From an uncultured Collinsella sp. (GTDB lineage Bacteria > Actinomycetota > Coriobacteriia > Coriobacteriales > Coriobacteriaceae): DNA of 64,000 bases. The position numbers were made by a program, and so were the translations under genes. This document shows positions 32,415 to 40,753 of this stretch, piece by piece. The DNA lies in NCBI GenBank assembly GCA_902478545.1, contig CABSLA010000002.1, positions 1 to 64,000 on the forward strand. Reading direction: 5' to 3'. Position 1 is the stretch's first letter, and each line of letters opens with the position of its first letter. The notes below the pieces were generated by a model. It saw only the letters and a list, made by a program, of their open reading frames with translations. It was not told the DNA's origin and did no database searches.

Positions 32415-33575
32415 TTAGCGCAGGAGCTCGGACTGCCAGGCCTCGAGTTGTTCTGCCAGACTCTTACCGGCAGCGGACATGTCGATCTGAGGGCGTTTGG
32501 GCAGCAGTGCACATCTAAGGATTGCCGCGATGGTCTGCGAAACAAAACGGCGCGTATCCTTGTCAAAGCCTTGCGCAGCCTGGAGCATCACGGGCAGGCT
32601 CTCGCGCAGATTCCCAGCGATATCCGCAAACCGCTCAGCACCCGTTGCCTCAAACACGGAGAACAACGCATCTACAAAACGCTCGCGCTCGCTAGGCGAC
32701 ACTGCGAGCAGCATCTCGCGAATGGAACCATCAACGTATCGAGCACCGGCGGACAGGCGCTCACAGTACACGAAGTCGCGACCATCAACCACCCAGCTAA
32801 AGGGATTGTGCTGCAGCAGGCTGAACTCGGTACTCTCAACGATGGCATAGTCCTCCTGCGTCTCGAACATCATGCCAAAGATCGACGACCGAGGTAGCGT
32901 CTTGTCGATTCGACCGCAAAGATCGGCAAAGGCGTTGCCGTTCAGAAACTCCTCGACGAAGCCCGGACCATCATGGGAATACACCCGTTCGATTCGCTCG
33001 CGGGCGACATCGGAGCACATCGCCGCACCGTACACCGCAAGGTTTCCACCCTTGGAATGACCTCCGCACAAAAGCGGCCCGTCAATCGCATCCGCCGCCT
33101 CGTCCACATAACGTACCGCGGATTCCTGGGCCGGCACAGGACACCGGAACGCCATGTTAAAGTCCTCTTTCCAGCCCACAATCGTGCTGTCGGTCCCCCG
33201 GAAGGAAAGATAACTAAACCCCGCCGGAAACCGGAACGCCATGGCTGCAAACTGCTCTGTCGCTACCACATCGCTCACGGCACGATAGCCGCAAACGTGC
33301 ACGCCACGGTAACGAGGGTTTGCTGCCACGGCCTCCAACAAGGCCCTGCTCCCCTCTGGATCCCACAAGTCGTCAATCATGTCCCGGTAGCACTCGGCAC
33401 GCAGCAGTTCGCGTACGTCTAGGCCCTGCCAGTTCGTCAGCTCCGCCATATCACCCGGCAAACGCAAATAGGACAGCCACGCAAAGACCAGACTATCCAC
33501 CGCACAGAACGGCTGCTCCTCAAACGAATCAAACGTCGTCTGGGCATAGGTCAAAAAATTAGAGGAATCCGACAT
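32415..33575 (-). CDS. DUF2974 alpha/beta-hydrolase-like protein
   Basis: This 386-residue cytosolic protein resembles the DUF2974 (Mbeg1-like) lipase-fold family. A serine-hydrolase elbow GGHSKGG occurs near residue 172, and the family features AGFSYLSFRGTDSTIVGWKEDFNMAF (about 118-143) and VYSHDGPGF (about 198) are present. The substrate is unknown. It stands alone, with GGGAGG before the ATG, and is bracketed by two copies of the same palindromic repeat, one 18 bp upstream of the start and one 2 bp after the stop, suggesting insertion as a cassette. Confidence 0.83.
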   Translation of the reverse strand: MSDSSNFLTYAQTTFDSFEEQPFCAVDSLVFAWLSYLRLPGDMAELTNWQGLDVRELLRAECYRDMIDDLWDPEGSRALLEAVAANPRYRGVHVCGYRAVSDVVATEQFAAMAFRFPAGFSYLSFRGTDSTIVGWKEDFNMAFRCPVPAQESAVRYVDEAADAIDGPLLCGGHSKGGNLAVYGAAMCSDVARERIERVYSHDGPGFVEEFLNGNAFADLCGRIDKTLPRSSIFGMMFETQEDYAIVESTEFSLLQHNPFSWVVDGRDFVYCERLSAGARYVDGSIREMLLAVSPSERERFVDALFSVFEATGAERFADIAGNLRESLPVMLQAAQGFDKDTRRFVSQTIAAILRCALLPKRPQIDMSAAGKSLAEQLEAWQSELLR

Positions 33576-33592
33576 GGCCCTCCCATCAACTA

Positions 33593-33623
33593 TGGTGCAT
33601 TGGGGTCAGGTTACTTTGCACCA
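33593..33623. repeat. Family B palindromic repeat copy 2
   Basis: TGGTGCA and TGCACCA arms flank a core GGGGTCAGGTTACTT, differing from copy 1 at three core positions. It precedes the ribosome site of the DUF2974 gene. Confidence 0.8.
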
Positions 33624-33625
33624 AA

Positions 33626-33658
33626 AAGGCGCCCGGGCCGTGTGGGCTCGGACGCCTT
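33626..33658 (-). terminator. Terminator of the lactate dehydrogenase gene
   Basis: On the minus strand AAGGCGTCCGAGCC pairs with GGCCCGGGCGCCTT across a short loop and is followed by a T-run. It lies about 30 bp past the ldh stop codon. Confidence 0.75.
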
Positions 33659-33689
33659 CATTGTAGCTTTTCGCTTTAGCGAGCTTGAT

Positions 33690-34640
33690 TTAGCAGGAGA
33701 AGTCGACGCTGTCGATGATGTCCTTGAGGGCCTTGGCGGAGGCGGTGAGCTCATGCTGCTCGTCATCGTTCAGCGGCACGGGGACGCGACAGACGACGCC
33801 GTCGCGGCCAACGACCGTCGGCATAGAAATGGCAAGATCGGACAGGCCATACTCGCCCACCATGAGCGAGGAGACGGGCAGAACGGTCTGCTCATCGCGC
33901 ATGACGGCGGTGCAGATGCGCTTGACGGCCATGGCGACGCCATAGTAGGTGGCGTGCTTCTTCTCGATGATGGTGTAGGCGGAGTTCTTGACGTCCTCGG
34001 CGATGCGCTTCTCGGCAGCCTCATGCTCCAGATGACCGTGAAGCTCGCAGAAAGTGTTCAGCGGCACGCCTGCAACCTGGGCGCTGGACCAAGCGACAAA
34101 CTCAGAGTCGCCGTGCTCACCCATGACATAGGCCTGGACATCGCGCGGGTCAACCTCGACGTGGGCACCAAGCATCTGCTGCAGACGGCCAGTGTCGAGC
34201 ACGGTGCCGGAGCCGATGACATGGCCCTCGGGCAGGCCGGACATCTTGATGGCGGCATAGGTCAGAACATCGACCGGGTTGGAGACAATGAGCAGAATGC
34301 CGTCGAAGCCAGACTTCTTAATTTCGGGAATGATGGACTTAAAGATGTTGACGTTCTTGTTGACCAGGTCCAGACGGGTCTCACCGGGCTTCTGGGCAGC
34401 GCCAGCGGTGACGACGATCATGGCGGCGTCGGCGACATCGGAATAATCGCCGGCGTAGATCTTCATCGGCTCGGCAAACGTCATGCCGTGCGCGATATCC
34501 AGGGCCTCACCCTCGGCGCGGTTCTTGTCCACGTCGATGAGGACCATCTCGGAGAACAGACCGCTCTGCATCAGCGCGAACGCCGAAGACGAACCGACGA
34601 AACCGCAGCCGACAATAGCGACCTTCTTCTCGTTAACCAT
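33690..34640 (-). CDS. ldh: L-lactate dehydrogenase
   Basis: This 316-residue NAD-dependent enzyme has the dinucleotide motif GCGFVGSSSA (11-20), the substrate-specificity loop GAAQKPGETR with Gln83 (a Gln here marks lactate dehydrogenase; malate dehydrogenase has Arg), and the catalytic histidine in MGEHGDSE (about 176). It reduces pyruvate to L-lactate to regenerate NAD during fermentation. I chose the ATG at 34640 behind GGGAG; the open frame extends 26 codons upstream without a ribosome site. It is a single gene with a hairpin in its leader. Confidence 0.94.
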   Translation of the reverse strand: MVNEKKVAIVGCGFVGSSSAFALMQSGLFSEMVLIDVDKNRAEGEALDIAHGMTFAEPMKIYAGDYSDVADAAMIVVTAGAAQKPGETRLDLVNKNVNIFKSIIPEIKKSGFDGILLIVSNPVDVLTYAAIKMSGLPEGHVIGSGTVLDTGRLQQMLGAHVEVDPRDVQAYVMGEHGDSEFVAWSSAQVAGVPLNTFCELHGHLEHEAAEKRIAEDVKNSAYTIIEKKHATYYGVAMAVKRICTAVMRDEQTVLPVSSLMVGEYGLSDLAISMPTVVGRDGVVCRVPVPLNDDEQHELTASAKALKDIIDSVDFSC

Positions 34641-34662
34641 TAGAAACTCCCATCTCTCTCCA

Positions 34663-34698
34663 CAAACAAGCCACCCGGGAACGACCCGAGCGGCTTGT
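34663..34698 (-). terminator. Hairpin between the aminotransferase and ldh genes
   Basis: On the minus strand CAAGCCGCTCGGG pairs with CCCGGGTGGCTTG and is followed by TTGTTTG. It lies 144 bp past the aminotransferase stop and only 23 bp before the ldh start, so it may be a late terminator or part of the ldh leader. Confidence 0.45.
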
Positions 34699-34841
34699 CG
34701 TAATCCCAATACATCCAATCGGGACTTTGATTATGCTCCTATTCGCAGCCAAAAATCGACCGTTTACCGAAATTGTTTGCAGGATTCGTAAAATAACTGC
34801 ACGAAATCGGTTTCGAGCTATTGACGAGTCGAAACAGGTTT

Positions 34842-36005
34842 CTAATACAGACCCGCCTCGCGGATAGCCTCGACAGCCAAAGCAATCTGATCGGGCGGCA
34901 GGACCAGCGCCATGCGCACGTGCCCCTCGCCCGAAGGACCAAAGCTCGCGCCCGGCGTCACCACAACGCCGGCCTTCTCCATGAGCTCCTCGCAAAACGC
35001 CATGGAATCGGTGCGATCACCGGGAAGCTTGGCCCACACAAACATAGAGCCATGCGCGTTGGGACGCTCCCAGCCCAGGCCCTCAAGACCGTCGCACAGG
35101 GCATCGCGACGCTCCTGGTACTTCAGACGCTGCGCCTCGACCTCATCGCGCGGACCGTTCAGGCAGGCGATAGCAGCCTTCTGGATCGGGAAGAACATAC
35201 CAAAGTCGATCTGGCCGCGCAGCTTGGCAAAGGCCGAGACCACATCCTCGCGACCGACCAAAAAGCCGATACGCGCACCGGTGACGTTAAACGACTTGGA
35301 GAGCGAGAAGAACTCAACGCCCACCTCGAGCGCGCCGGGATACTGCAAGAAGCTGCCGCCCGGCTCGCCGTCGAACACGATGTCGGAGTATGCGTTGTCG
35401 TGAACGATGAGCAGGTCGTGCTCGCGGGCGAAAGCGATGATCTCCTCGTAGACCTCGGGCGTGCCCACCGAGCCCACCGGGTTGGCGGGCAGCGACACAA
35501 TCATGTACTTGGCACGATCGGCCACCTCGGGATCGATACCCGCCACATAGGGCAGGTAATTGTGCTCCGCCACCAGCGGATAGTACTCGAGCTTGGCATC
35601 GGCGATCTTGGCACCTGCCTCAAAGACCGGGTAGCACGGATCGGGAACCAGAATGGTGTCACCCGGATCGAGCAGGGCAAGGCCCAAATGGCCAACGCCC
35701 TCCTGCGTGCCGTTGCACGACTGCACCATAGACGGCGTAATGCCCGAAACGCCAAAGCGACGCTCGTAGTAATCGCACACGGCTTGCTTGAGTTCGGGCA
35801 GGTCGCGCAGGGCATACTTCCACATCTCGGGGTCCTGGGCCGCTTGCGTGAGCGCCTCGACCACGTTGTCGTACGGCTTAAAGTCGGGCGTGCCCACGCT
35901 CATGTTGTAAATGGTCTTGCCCTGGGCCTTAAGCGCAAGAAGCTTGTTGTTGAGCGAAGCGAAGACCTCCGCGCCAAAGCGGTCGAGACGCTGCGATGCC
36001 TGCAT
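34842..36005 (-). CDS. Class I/II PLP-dependent aminotransferase (possible DAP-pathway PatA)
   Basis: This 387-residue fold-type I aminotransferase has the PLP lysine in SLSKSFNVTGARIGF (about 237), substrate-binding MSVGTPDFKPY near the N-terminus, and VHDNAYSDIVFDG (about 202). It resembles LL-diaminopimelate and N-acetyl-DAP aminotransferases. Since the dap operon at 26-30 kb needs a PatA step, this is a candidate, but aspartate or aromatic substrates are equally compatible. I chose the ATG at 36005 behind AAAGGTGG. Confidence 0.87.
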   Translation of the reverse strand: MQASQRLDRFGAEVFASLNNKLLALKAQGKTIYNMSVGTPDFKPYDNVVEALTQAAQDPEMWKYALRDLPELKQAVCDYYERRFGVSGITPSMVQSCNGTQEGVGHLGLALLDPGDTILVPDPCYPVFEAGAKIADAKLEYYPLVAEHNYLPYVAGIDPEVADRAKYMIVSLPANPVGSVGTPEVYEEIIAFAREHDLLIVHDNAYSDIVFDGEPGGSFLQYPGALEVGVEFFSLSKSFNVTGARIGFLVGREDVVSAFAKLRGQIDFGMFFPIQKAAIACLNGPRDEVEAQRLKYQERRDALCDGLEGLGWERPNAHGSMFVWAKLPGDRTDSMAFCEELMEKAGVVVTPGASFGPSGEGHVRMALVLPPDQIALAVEAIREAGLY

Positions 36006-36023
36006 GGTGCCACCTTTCGATAT

Positions 36024-36054
36024 AAAAAACGCGGCGCTCCGACAAGAGCGCCGC
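36024..36054 (-). terminator. Terminator after the NAD synthetase gene
   Basis: A 9-bp perfect stem (GCGGCGCTC and complement, 6-nt loop) is followed on the minus strand by TTTTTT. The ribosome site of the aminotransferase begins only 8 bp later. Confidence 0.8.
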
Positions 36055-36123
36055 GCGATACGGGCCATCAGATTGCAAAAGTGTAACGCTTGCAACCCCC
36101 GCATTGGTTCAATTTAGCCAACC

Positions 36124-38103
36124 TTAGTCAATTGGATTGAGCGCGTCGATCTGCGCAAGCCACAAACGCGAACTGGCGTCACTCGGCATACGCCAATCGC
36201 CGCGCGGGCTGAGCGTCACCGAGCCCACCTTGGGACCATCGGGCAGGCAGCTGCGCTTAAACTGCTGGGCAAAGAAGCGACGATAGAACGTACGCAGCCA
36301 CGTGTGGACGGTCTTGGCGTCGTAGACACCCTCGAAACTCTTGAGCGCCATGCGGTAGATCTTGCCCGGCTCAAAGCCAAAACGCAGCAGGTAGTAGAGG
36401 AAGTAGTCGTGCAACTCGTACGGGCCCACCAAATCCTCAGTCTTCTGCGCAATCTCGCCGTCGCCCGTGGGCGGCAGAAGCTCGGGAGATACCGGCGTAT
36501 CGAGGATATCGAGCAAGACCTCGGCAATACGTCCGCCAAAGACATCAGCCGCATAGCGCACCAGATGGCGCACAAGCGTCTTGGGCACGCTCGCGTTGAC
36601 GGCGTACATGCTCATGTGGTCACCGTTGTACGTGGCCCAGCCGAGCGCCAGCTCGGACAGGTCGCCCGTGCCGATGACAAAACCGCCAGCCTGGTTGGCC
36701 AGATCCATCAGAATCTGCGTACGCTCGCGGGCCTGGCTGTTCTCGTAGGTCACGTCCTGCACGGTCGGATCGTGCTCAATGTCCTTAAAATGCTGTTCCA
36801 CGGCTGCATGGATCGAGACTTCGCGAAAGCTCACGCCTAGGTCGCGAGCGAGCGACTCGGCATTGGACTTAGTGCGATGCGTCGTGCCAAAGCCGGGCAT
36901 GGACACGGCCGTGATACCGGTGCGCGGCAGGCCCAAGGCATCGAACGCACGCACGGTCACAAGTAGCGCCAGCGTGGAATCGAGACCGCCCGAAAGGCCG
37001 ATGACGGCCGCCTTGGTACCCGTATGGGCAAGGCGGGTCTTGAGGCCGGCGGTCTGCAGGTCGAGGATGGTCTCGCAACGCTCGGCCAGGTCGCCATGGT
37101 CGGCCGGCACAAAGGGCGCGCGGGGGAAGACACGGTCGATGCCGAGTGCATCGCGCAGGACAGGCTCTTCGGCCAACACGCCCTCAAACGAAAACTCAAC
37201 GGTCGTGGCCTCCGGCGCATCGTCCGCGCGCGTCCACGTCGTCGAGCGACGGCGCTCGGCAACCAGACGGTCAAGGTCAACGTCGGCGACGGCCATATCG
37301 CAGGTAAGCAGTTTGGTGGCGGCGAGCTTGGAGCCGTTTTCGTAGACGAGATTCTCGCCCGCAAAGACCATGTCGGTCGTGGACTCGCCCTCGCTCGCAT
37401 CTGCATAGGCATAGGCACAGTACAGGCGCGCGCTCTGATTGGAGATGAGGCTGCGGCGATAGTCTGCCTTGCCGATAATCTCGTCCGAGGCCGACGGGTT
37501 GAGGATCACCGTCGCACCGGCAAGCGCCATTTCGGTCGAAGGAGGCGCCGGCACCCACAGATCCTCGCAGACCTCAACGCCCAGCACCATATCCTCGGCA
37601 TCCTCATCACAGCAACGGTAGACAAGCCCCGAACCCAGCGGAACCGGACCCTGACCGGCAAATTCAACCCACACGGGATCCGCAGGCGCCGGAGCAAACC
37701 AGCGACGCTCATAGAACTCGCCATAGTTGGGCAGATACTTCTTGGCCGTGAGGCCCAAAAGCTCGCCCGCACAGCACACGGCCGCGCAGTTGTAGATGTT
37801 TTCAGCCACCGCAACGGGCAAGCCAACGGTAAAGACGATCGGCAGCTCACGGGTTTCATCGAGGATGTGCACCAGCGCTGCCTCGCAGGCATGCAGCAGC
37901 GTGCGGTTATGGAACAGATCGGCCGCGGTATAGCCGCACAAGTTAAGCTCGGGCAGCACCAGCGCGCGAACGCCGCGCTCGGCAGCCTCGCGAACAGCCG
38001 CCAGCACAACCTCGGCATTGCCCTCGACATCGGCCACGCGAATCTGCGGCGACGCCGCCGCCACACGCAAAAAGCCATCAGACTGAGAAAGGTGAAGATT
38101 CAT
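36124..38103 (-). CDS. nadE: Glutamine-dependent NAD+ synthetase
   Basis: This 659-residue enzyme amidates nicotinate adenine dinucleotide to NAD using glutamine. The N-terminal nitrilase-type glutaminase domain has its Glu-Lys-Cys triad in LVLPELNLCGY (Glu52), TAKKYLPNYGEFYERR (about Lys121-122) and GVEVCEDLW (Cys179). The C-terminal synthetase domain has the PP-loop SGGLDSTLALL from residue 371 and GTGDLSELALGWATYNGD (about 500). The full two-domain length is typical. GGGAG precedes the ATG. Confidence 0.95.
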   Translation of the reverse strand: MNLHLSQSDGFLRVAAASPQIRVADVEGNAEVVLAAVREAAERGVRALVLPELNLCGYTAADLFHNRTLLHACEAALVHILDETRELPIVFTVGLPVAVAENIYNCAAVCCAGELLGLTAKKYLPNYGEFYERRWFAPAPADPVWVEFAGQGPVPLGSGLVYRCCDEDAEDMVLGVEVCEDLWVPAPPSTEMALAGATVILNPSASDEIIGKADYRRSLISNQSARLYCAYAYADASEGESTTDMVFAGENLVYENGSKLAATKLLTCDMAVADVDLDRLVAERRRSTTWTRADDAPEATTVEFSFEGVLAEEPVLRDALGIDRVFPRAPFVPADHGDLAERCETILDLQTAGLKTRLAHTGTKAAVIGLSGGLDSTLALLVTVRAFDALGLPRTGITAVSMPGFGTTHRTKSNAESLARDLGVSFREVSIHAAVEQHFKDIEHDPTVQDVTYENSQARERTQILMDLANQAGGFVIGTGDLSELALGWATYNGDHMSMYAVNASVPKTLVRHLVRYAADVFGGRIAEVLLDILDTPVSPELLPPTGDGEIAQKTEDLVGPYELHDYFLYYLLRFGFEPGKIYRMALKSFEGVYDAKTVHTWLRTFYRRFFAQQFKRSCLPDGPKVGSVTLSPRGDWRMPSDASSRLWLAQIDALNPID

Positions 38104-38306
38104 AAGAATGCTCCCGTGCGTAGACGCTATTCAACACAATTAGCAAGCCCTATTGTAGTTCAACTACCGGGTGGAACCGCATCCCACCAACTTGGTGAGC
38201 TATTGATGAGTTGATGGTATCTGTTAAATGTCACGTACGATTCACATCTGGTGGGTACCCTGATGGCTACACGAAACGAAGCAGATTTACACCGGGAGGA
38301 CCCCGT

Positions 38307-39260
38307 ATGACAACCAAGTACACCGACGCGCCGCGCACGCGCGTCATGACTCCCGCCGCACTCAACAACGGCGTTCACGAGAACCATTCCATCGGCCAGA
38401 CCATGGCCATCGCGCCCAAAAAGGGCCTGTTCGACGACATTTCCATTCCCCAGATCATCGCCGGCGCCGCAGCTGCCGCCACGAGCGTCGCGCTTGCTTC
38501 CAAGATTGGCATCGCTGGTTCAGTAATTGGTGCTGCCATGAGCTCGGTCATCACCGTTGTGTCCTCGCAGGTCTACCGCCACTTTATCTCTGCCAGCGCC
38601 GAAGCCCTCAAAGGTACGCACGCCGCCGCCGACTATCCCGCCGGTGCCTACGAGCCCGTTGAGCCCAATGCCAACGAGCACCTCGGCGGCGCCGCGACCA
38701 CGCAGGAGATGCGCCAGATTGCGGGGCGCGCGACCACGGCGCGCGTCGCCCCCAACAGCCTGCGCGCCAAGGCAGCGGCCGAGCGCAGCCAGACGCAAAA
38801 GAAGGTCATCGTCTTCTCAATCGCCATCGCCATCGTCGCGGTCATCGCCTGCGCTGGCGCCATCCTTATCACCACCGCCGGTGAGGGTCTGGGCGAGCGT
38901 CCCGAGCCAATCCTTTCGTCGCGCACGACCGAGAGCGATGCAAATGGCAACACCCAGTCGCAAGATCAGCAGGCACAGGCGGACGGCACGCAAGACAGTT
39001 CTACCTCTGCCGATTCGTCCTCGAACACCCAAAACCAATCGCAGGGCACCGATTCCTCTACGGCCAACGGTGGCACGCCGTCCGGCACGACCGACTCAAG
39101 CCAAACGACTGACGGTTCACAGCCGAACACGGGAGGCCAGACGAGCGACACCACGTCGGGAACGGGCGCAGCAGACAGTAGCAACACCAACAGCTCGAGC
39201 GGAACCGCGTCCGGCACGGCATCTGACAACTCGAGCCAAGGCACGGCATCGGGCAACTAA
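38307..39260 (+). CDS. Membrane protein with long Ser/Thr-rich tail, unknown function
   Basis: This 317-residue protein has an Ala/Gly/Ser-rich hydrophobic region at about 48-85 (ending SSQVYRHFI), a basic linker, and a clear transmembrane helix at about 172-197 (VIVFSIAIAIVAVIACAGAI). A C-terminal domain of about 115 residues consists almost only of Ser, Thr, Gly, Asn, Asp and Gln. Topology predicts the low-complexity tail outside the cell. No family is recognised. I chose the ATG at 38307 behind GGGAGG; an upstream in-frame ATG at 38211 has no ribosome site. Confidence 0.75.
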   Translation: MTTKYTDAPRTRVMTPAALNNGVHENHSIGQTMAIAPKKGLFDDISIPQIIAGAAAAATSVALASKIGIAGSVIGAAMSSVITVVSSQVYRHFISASAEALKGTHAAADYPAGAYEPVEPNANEHLGGAATTQEMRQIAGRATTARVAPNSLRAKAAAERSQTQKKVIVFSIAIAIVAVIACAGAILITTAGEGLGERPEPILSSRTTESDANGNTQSQDQQAQADGTQDSSTSADSSSNTQNQSQGTDSSTANGGTPSGTTDSSQTTDGSQPNTGGQTSDTTSGTGAADSSNTNSSSGTASGTASDNSSQGTASGN

Positions 39261-39294
39261 GCACATTTGCCTCTCATAGATAACCGACCTGTAC

Positions 39295-39330
39295 AACGGG
39301 CGCGAATCGAAAGCGGTTCGCGCCCGTTTG
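39295..39330 (+). terminator. Terminator after the Ser/Thr-rich protein gene
   Basis: A 14-15 bp stem (AACGGGCGCGAATCG with its complement, GAAA-type loop) followed by TTTGCCTT lies 35 bp past the stop codon. Confidence 0.8.
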
Positions 39331-39400
39331 CCTTGGGCGCCGCCATGGCGAACGCCATGCGATGGTAAGATGCTTTACATGTGTAAAGAGGAGATTTGCC

Positions 39401-40693
39401 ATGAGCAAGACAATAGTTAGGCCCACGCTTTCGCTGGGCAACCACATCTATCTGTATCGCCTGCTGCGCGATGCGATTGGATGTGGCAAGCAAACGTTTA
39501 TGACACAGGTCGAAGAAGCGCTCGCCGCCGGCGATATGGCCGCCTACGACCTAGGTTTTGAGTCCACGCGCGAATTGCTCGAGGAGCTCGACGACTGCAT
39601 TAAGCTGACCGTCTTTAAGGGCGGCCGCCTGTATGCCACCGTCATCGCCAACGAGGCCTGGGACACTGCCCTTGCCAAGGGCGATGACAAGCCCAAGGCT
39701 GCCAAGGGCGCCAAGCAGTCCTACAAGAAGAAGAAACGCGGCGAGAAGGACCTGAAGGCCGTGCGTCCCAAGCACGTTAAGCATTCCGAGCCCGAGCCTG
39801 CCGTTGAGGCCAAAGCCGCAGCGGAACCCGAAGCGGAGATTGAAGTCGTTGTTGAGGCGGCCGAAATCGAAACCGAAATTGTCGCCACGACCGATTCCGA
39901 AGTTACGTCCGAGCAGGAAGTCACCGAGACTCCCGAGCCAGCAATCGAAGAGCCGGCCAGCCAACCCGAGGCGCCTGCGTTCCAAAACAGTGACATCTTT
40001 GGCGATGATGCCGAGGATGGTCAGCCCGACGAGCCCATTGAGCAGGACGTTTCCGCAGCAACGCCGGAGCCCGAAGCGCCCCAGCCCGCAATTTCGCTCA
40101 CGGTGGTCTACGACCCCGAAAACGCCAACGCCGGCATCACCACCATGGCATCCACGCCCGTCGAGGCAAAGCCGAGCGTCGAGAGCGAGAGCACAACGCA
40201 ATCTGAGGTTGAAACCGCAGTTGCAGACACGCCCGCTACCGTGGAACCCGTAGATTCCGTAGTCAAGCCGGAAGCAACGACTGAGCCCGCACCCACCACC
40301 GAGCCCGTGCCCGCCCCTGCCTGTGACCAGGCTCCCGCACCTGCACCGACTCCGGTCCCCGCTGCGACCCCAGCCCCCAAGCCCGCAGCACCAACCATCC
40401 CCGACGACTTCCCCGTCGATTTCGCAACCGAAGTCTTCTGCCCCGGCCCGCTCCTGCACCAGCTGTCGACCTATCTCCCCTACGGCGCCGACACGCTCGG
40501 CATCGTCGGCGAGTACTACTGGATCGCCCGCGTGCGCGGCACCATTGAGGCCGCGCGCAACCGTGCAAGCTTCCCGCTGCGTTACACGCAGGCCGGCGAG
40601 CGCCACGAAGTGACCGTGCGCATCCGCCGCAACACCACCGGCGGTCTCGGCGCCACCTGGACCATCGACAAGGTCGAAGAATCCGCCGAATAG
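39401..40693 (+). CDS. Protein with acidic low-complexity centre, unknown function
   Basis: This 430-residue soluble protein has three parts. A conserved-looking N-terminal domain (about 1-85) opens TIVRPTLSLGNHIYLYRLLRD, and a basic stretch (KKKKRGEK) follows. The long Glu/Pro/Ala/Val-rich disordered centre spans about 115-335. A folded C-terminal domain (about 336-430) contains FCPGPLLHQLSTYLPYGADTLGIV. I recognise no family. Base composition is like its neighbours. GAGGAG precedes the ATG at 39401. The architecture, two small domains joined by an acidic linker, suggests a scaffold or regulatory protein. Confidence 0.75.
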   Translation: MSKTIVRPTLSLGNHIYLYRLLRDAIGCGKQTFMTQVEEALAAGDMAAYDLGFESTRELLEELDDCIKLTVFKGGRLYATVIANEAWDTALAKGDDKPKAAKGAKQSYKKKKRGEKDLKAVRPKHVKHSEPEPAVEAKAAAEPEAEIEVVVEAAEIETEIVATTDSEVTSEQEVTETPEPAIEEPASQPEAPAFQNSDIFGDDAEDGQPDEPIEQDVSAATPEPEAPQPAISLTVVYDPENANAGITTMASTPVEAKPSVESESTTQSEVETAVADTPATVEPVDSVVKPEATTEPAPTTEPVPAPACDQAPAPAPTPVPAATPAPKPAAPTIPDDFPVDFATEVFCPGPLLHQLSTYLPYGADTLGIVGEYYWIARVRGTIEAARNRASFPLRYTQAGERHEVTVRIRRNTTGGLGATWTIDKVEESAE

Positions 40694-40694
40694 T

Positions 40695-40732
40695 AAAAGG
40701 GACGATAACCCTCAAGGTTATCGTCCCTTTTT
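40695..40732. terminator. Bidirectional terminator between the 430-aa gene and ettA
   Basis: A perfect stem of about 16 bp (AAAGGGACGATAACC and complement, CTCAA loop) has a T-run on one side and an A-run on the other. It serves both convergent genes. Confidence 0.9.
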
Positions 40733-40753
40733 CGTTAGGTCACCTGAACTCGA

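Noticed and set aside
34741..34841. Rex-type redox operator upstream of ldh
   Set aside because: AT-rich TTGTTTGC and TTTACG motifs occur but no TTGTGAA-N6-TTCACAA palindrome is present.
38168..38200. GGGTGGAACCGC resembles the T-box antiterminator motif
   Set aside because: There is no room for Stem I between it and the nadE start, no specifier loop or terminator is visible, and the downstream gene is not an aminoacyl-tRNA synthetase or amino acid gene.
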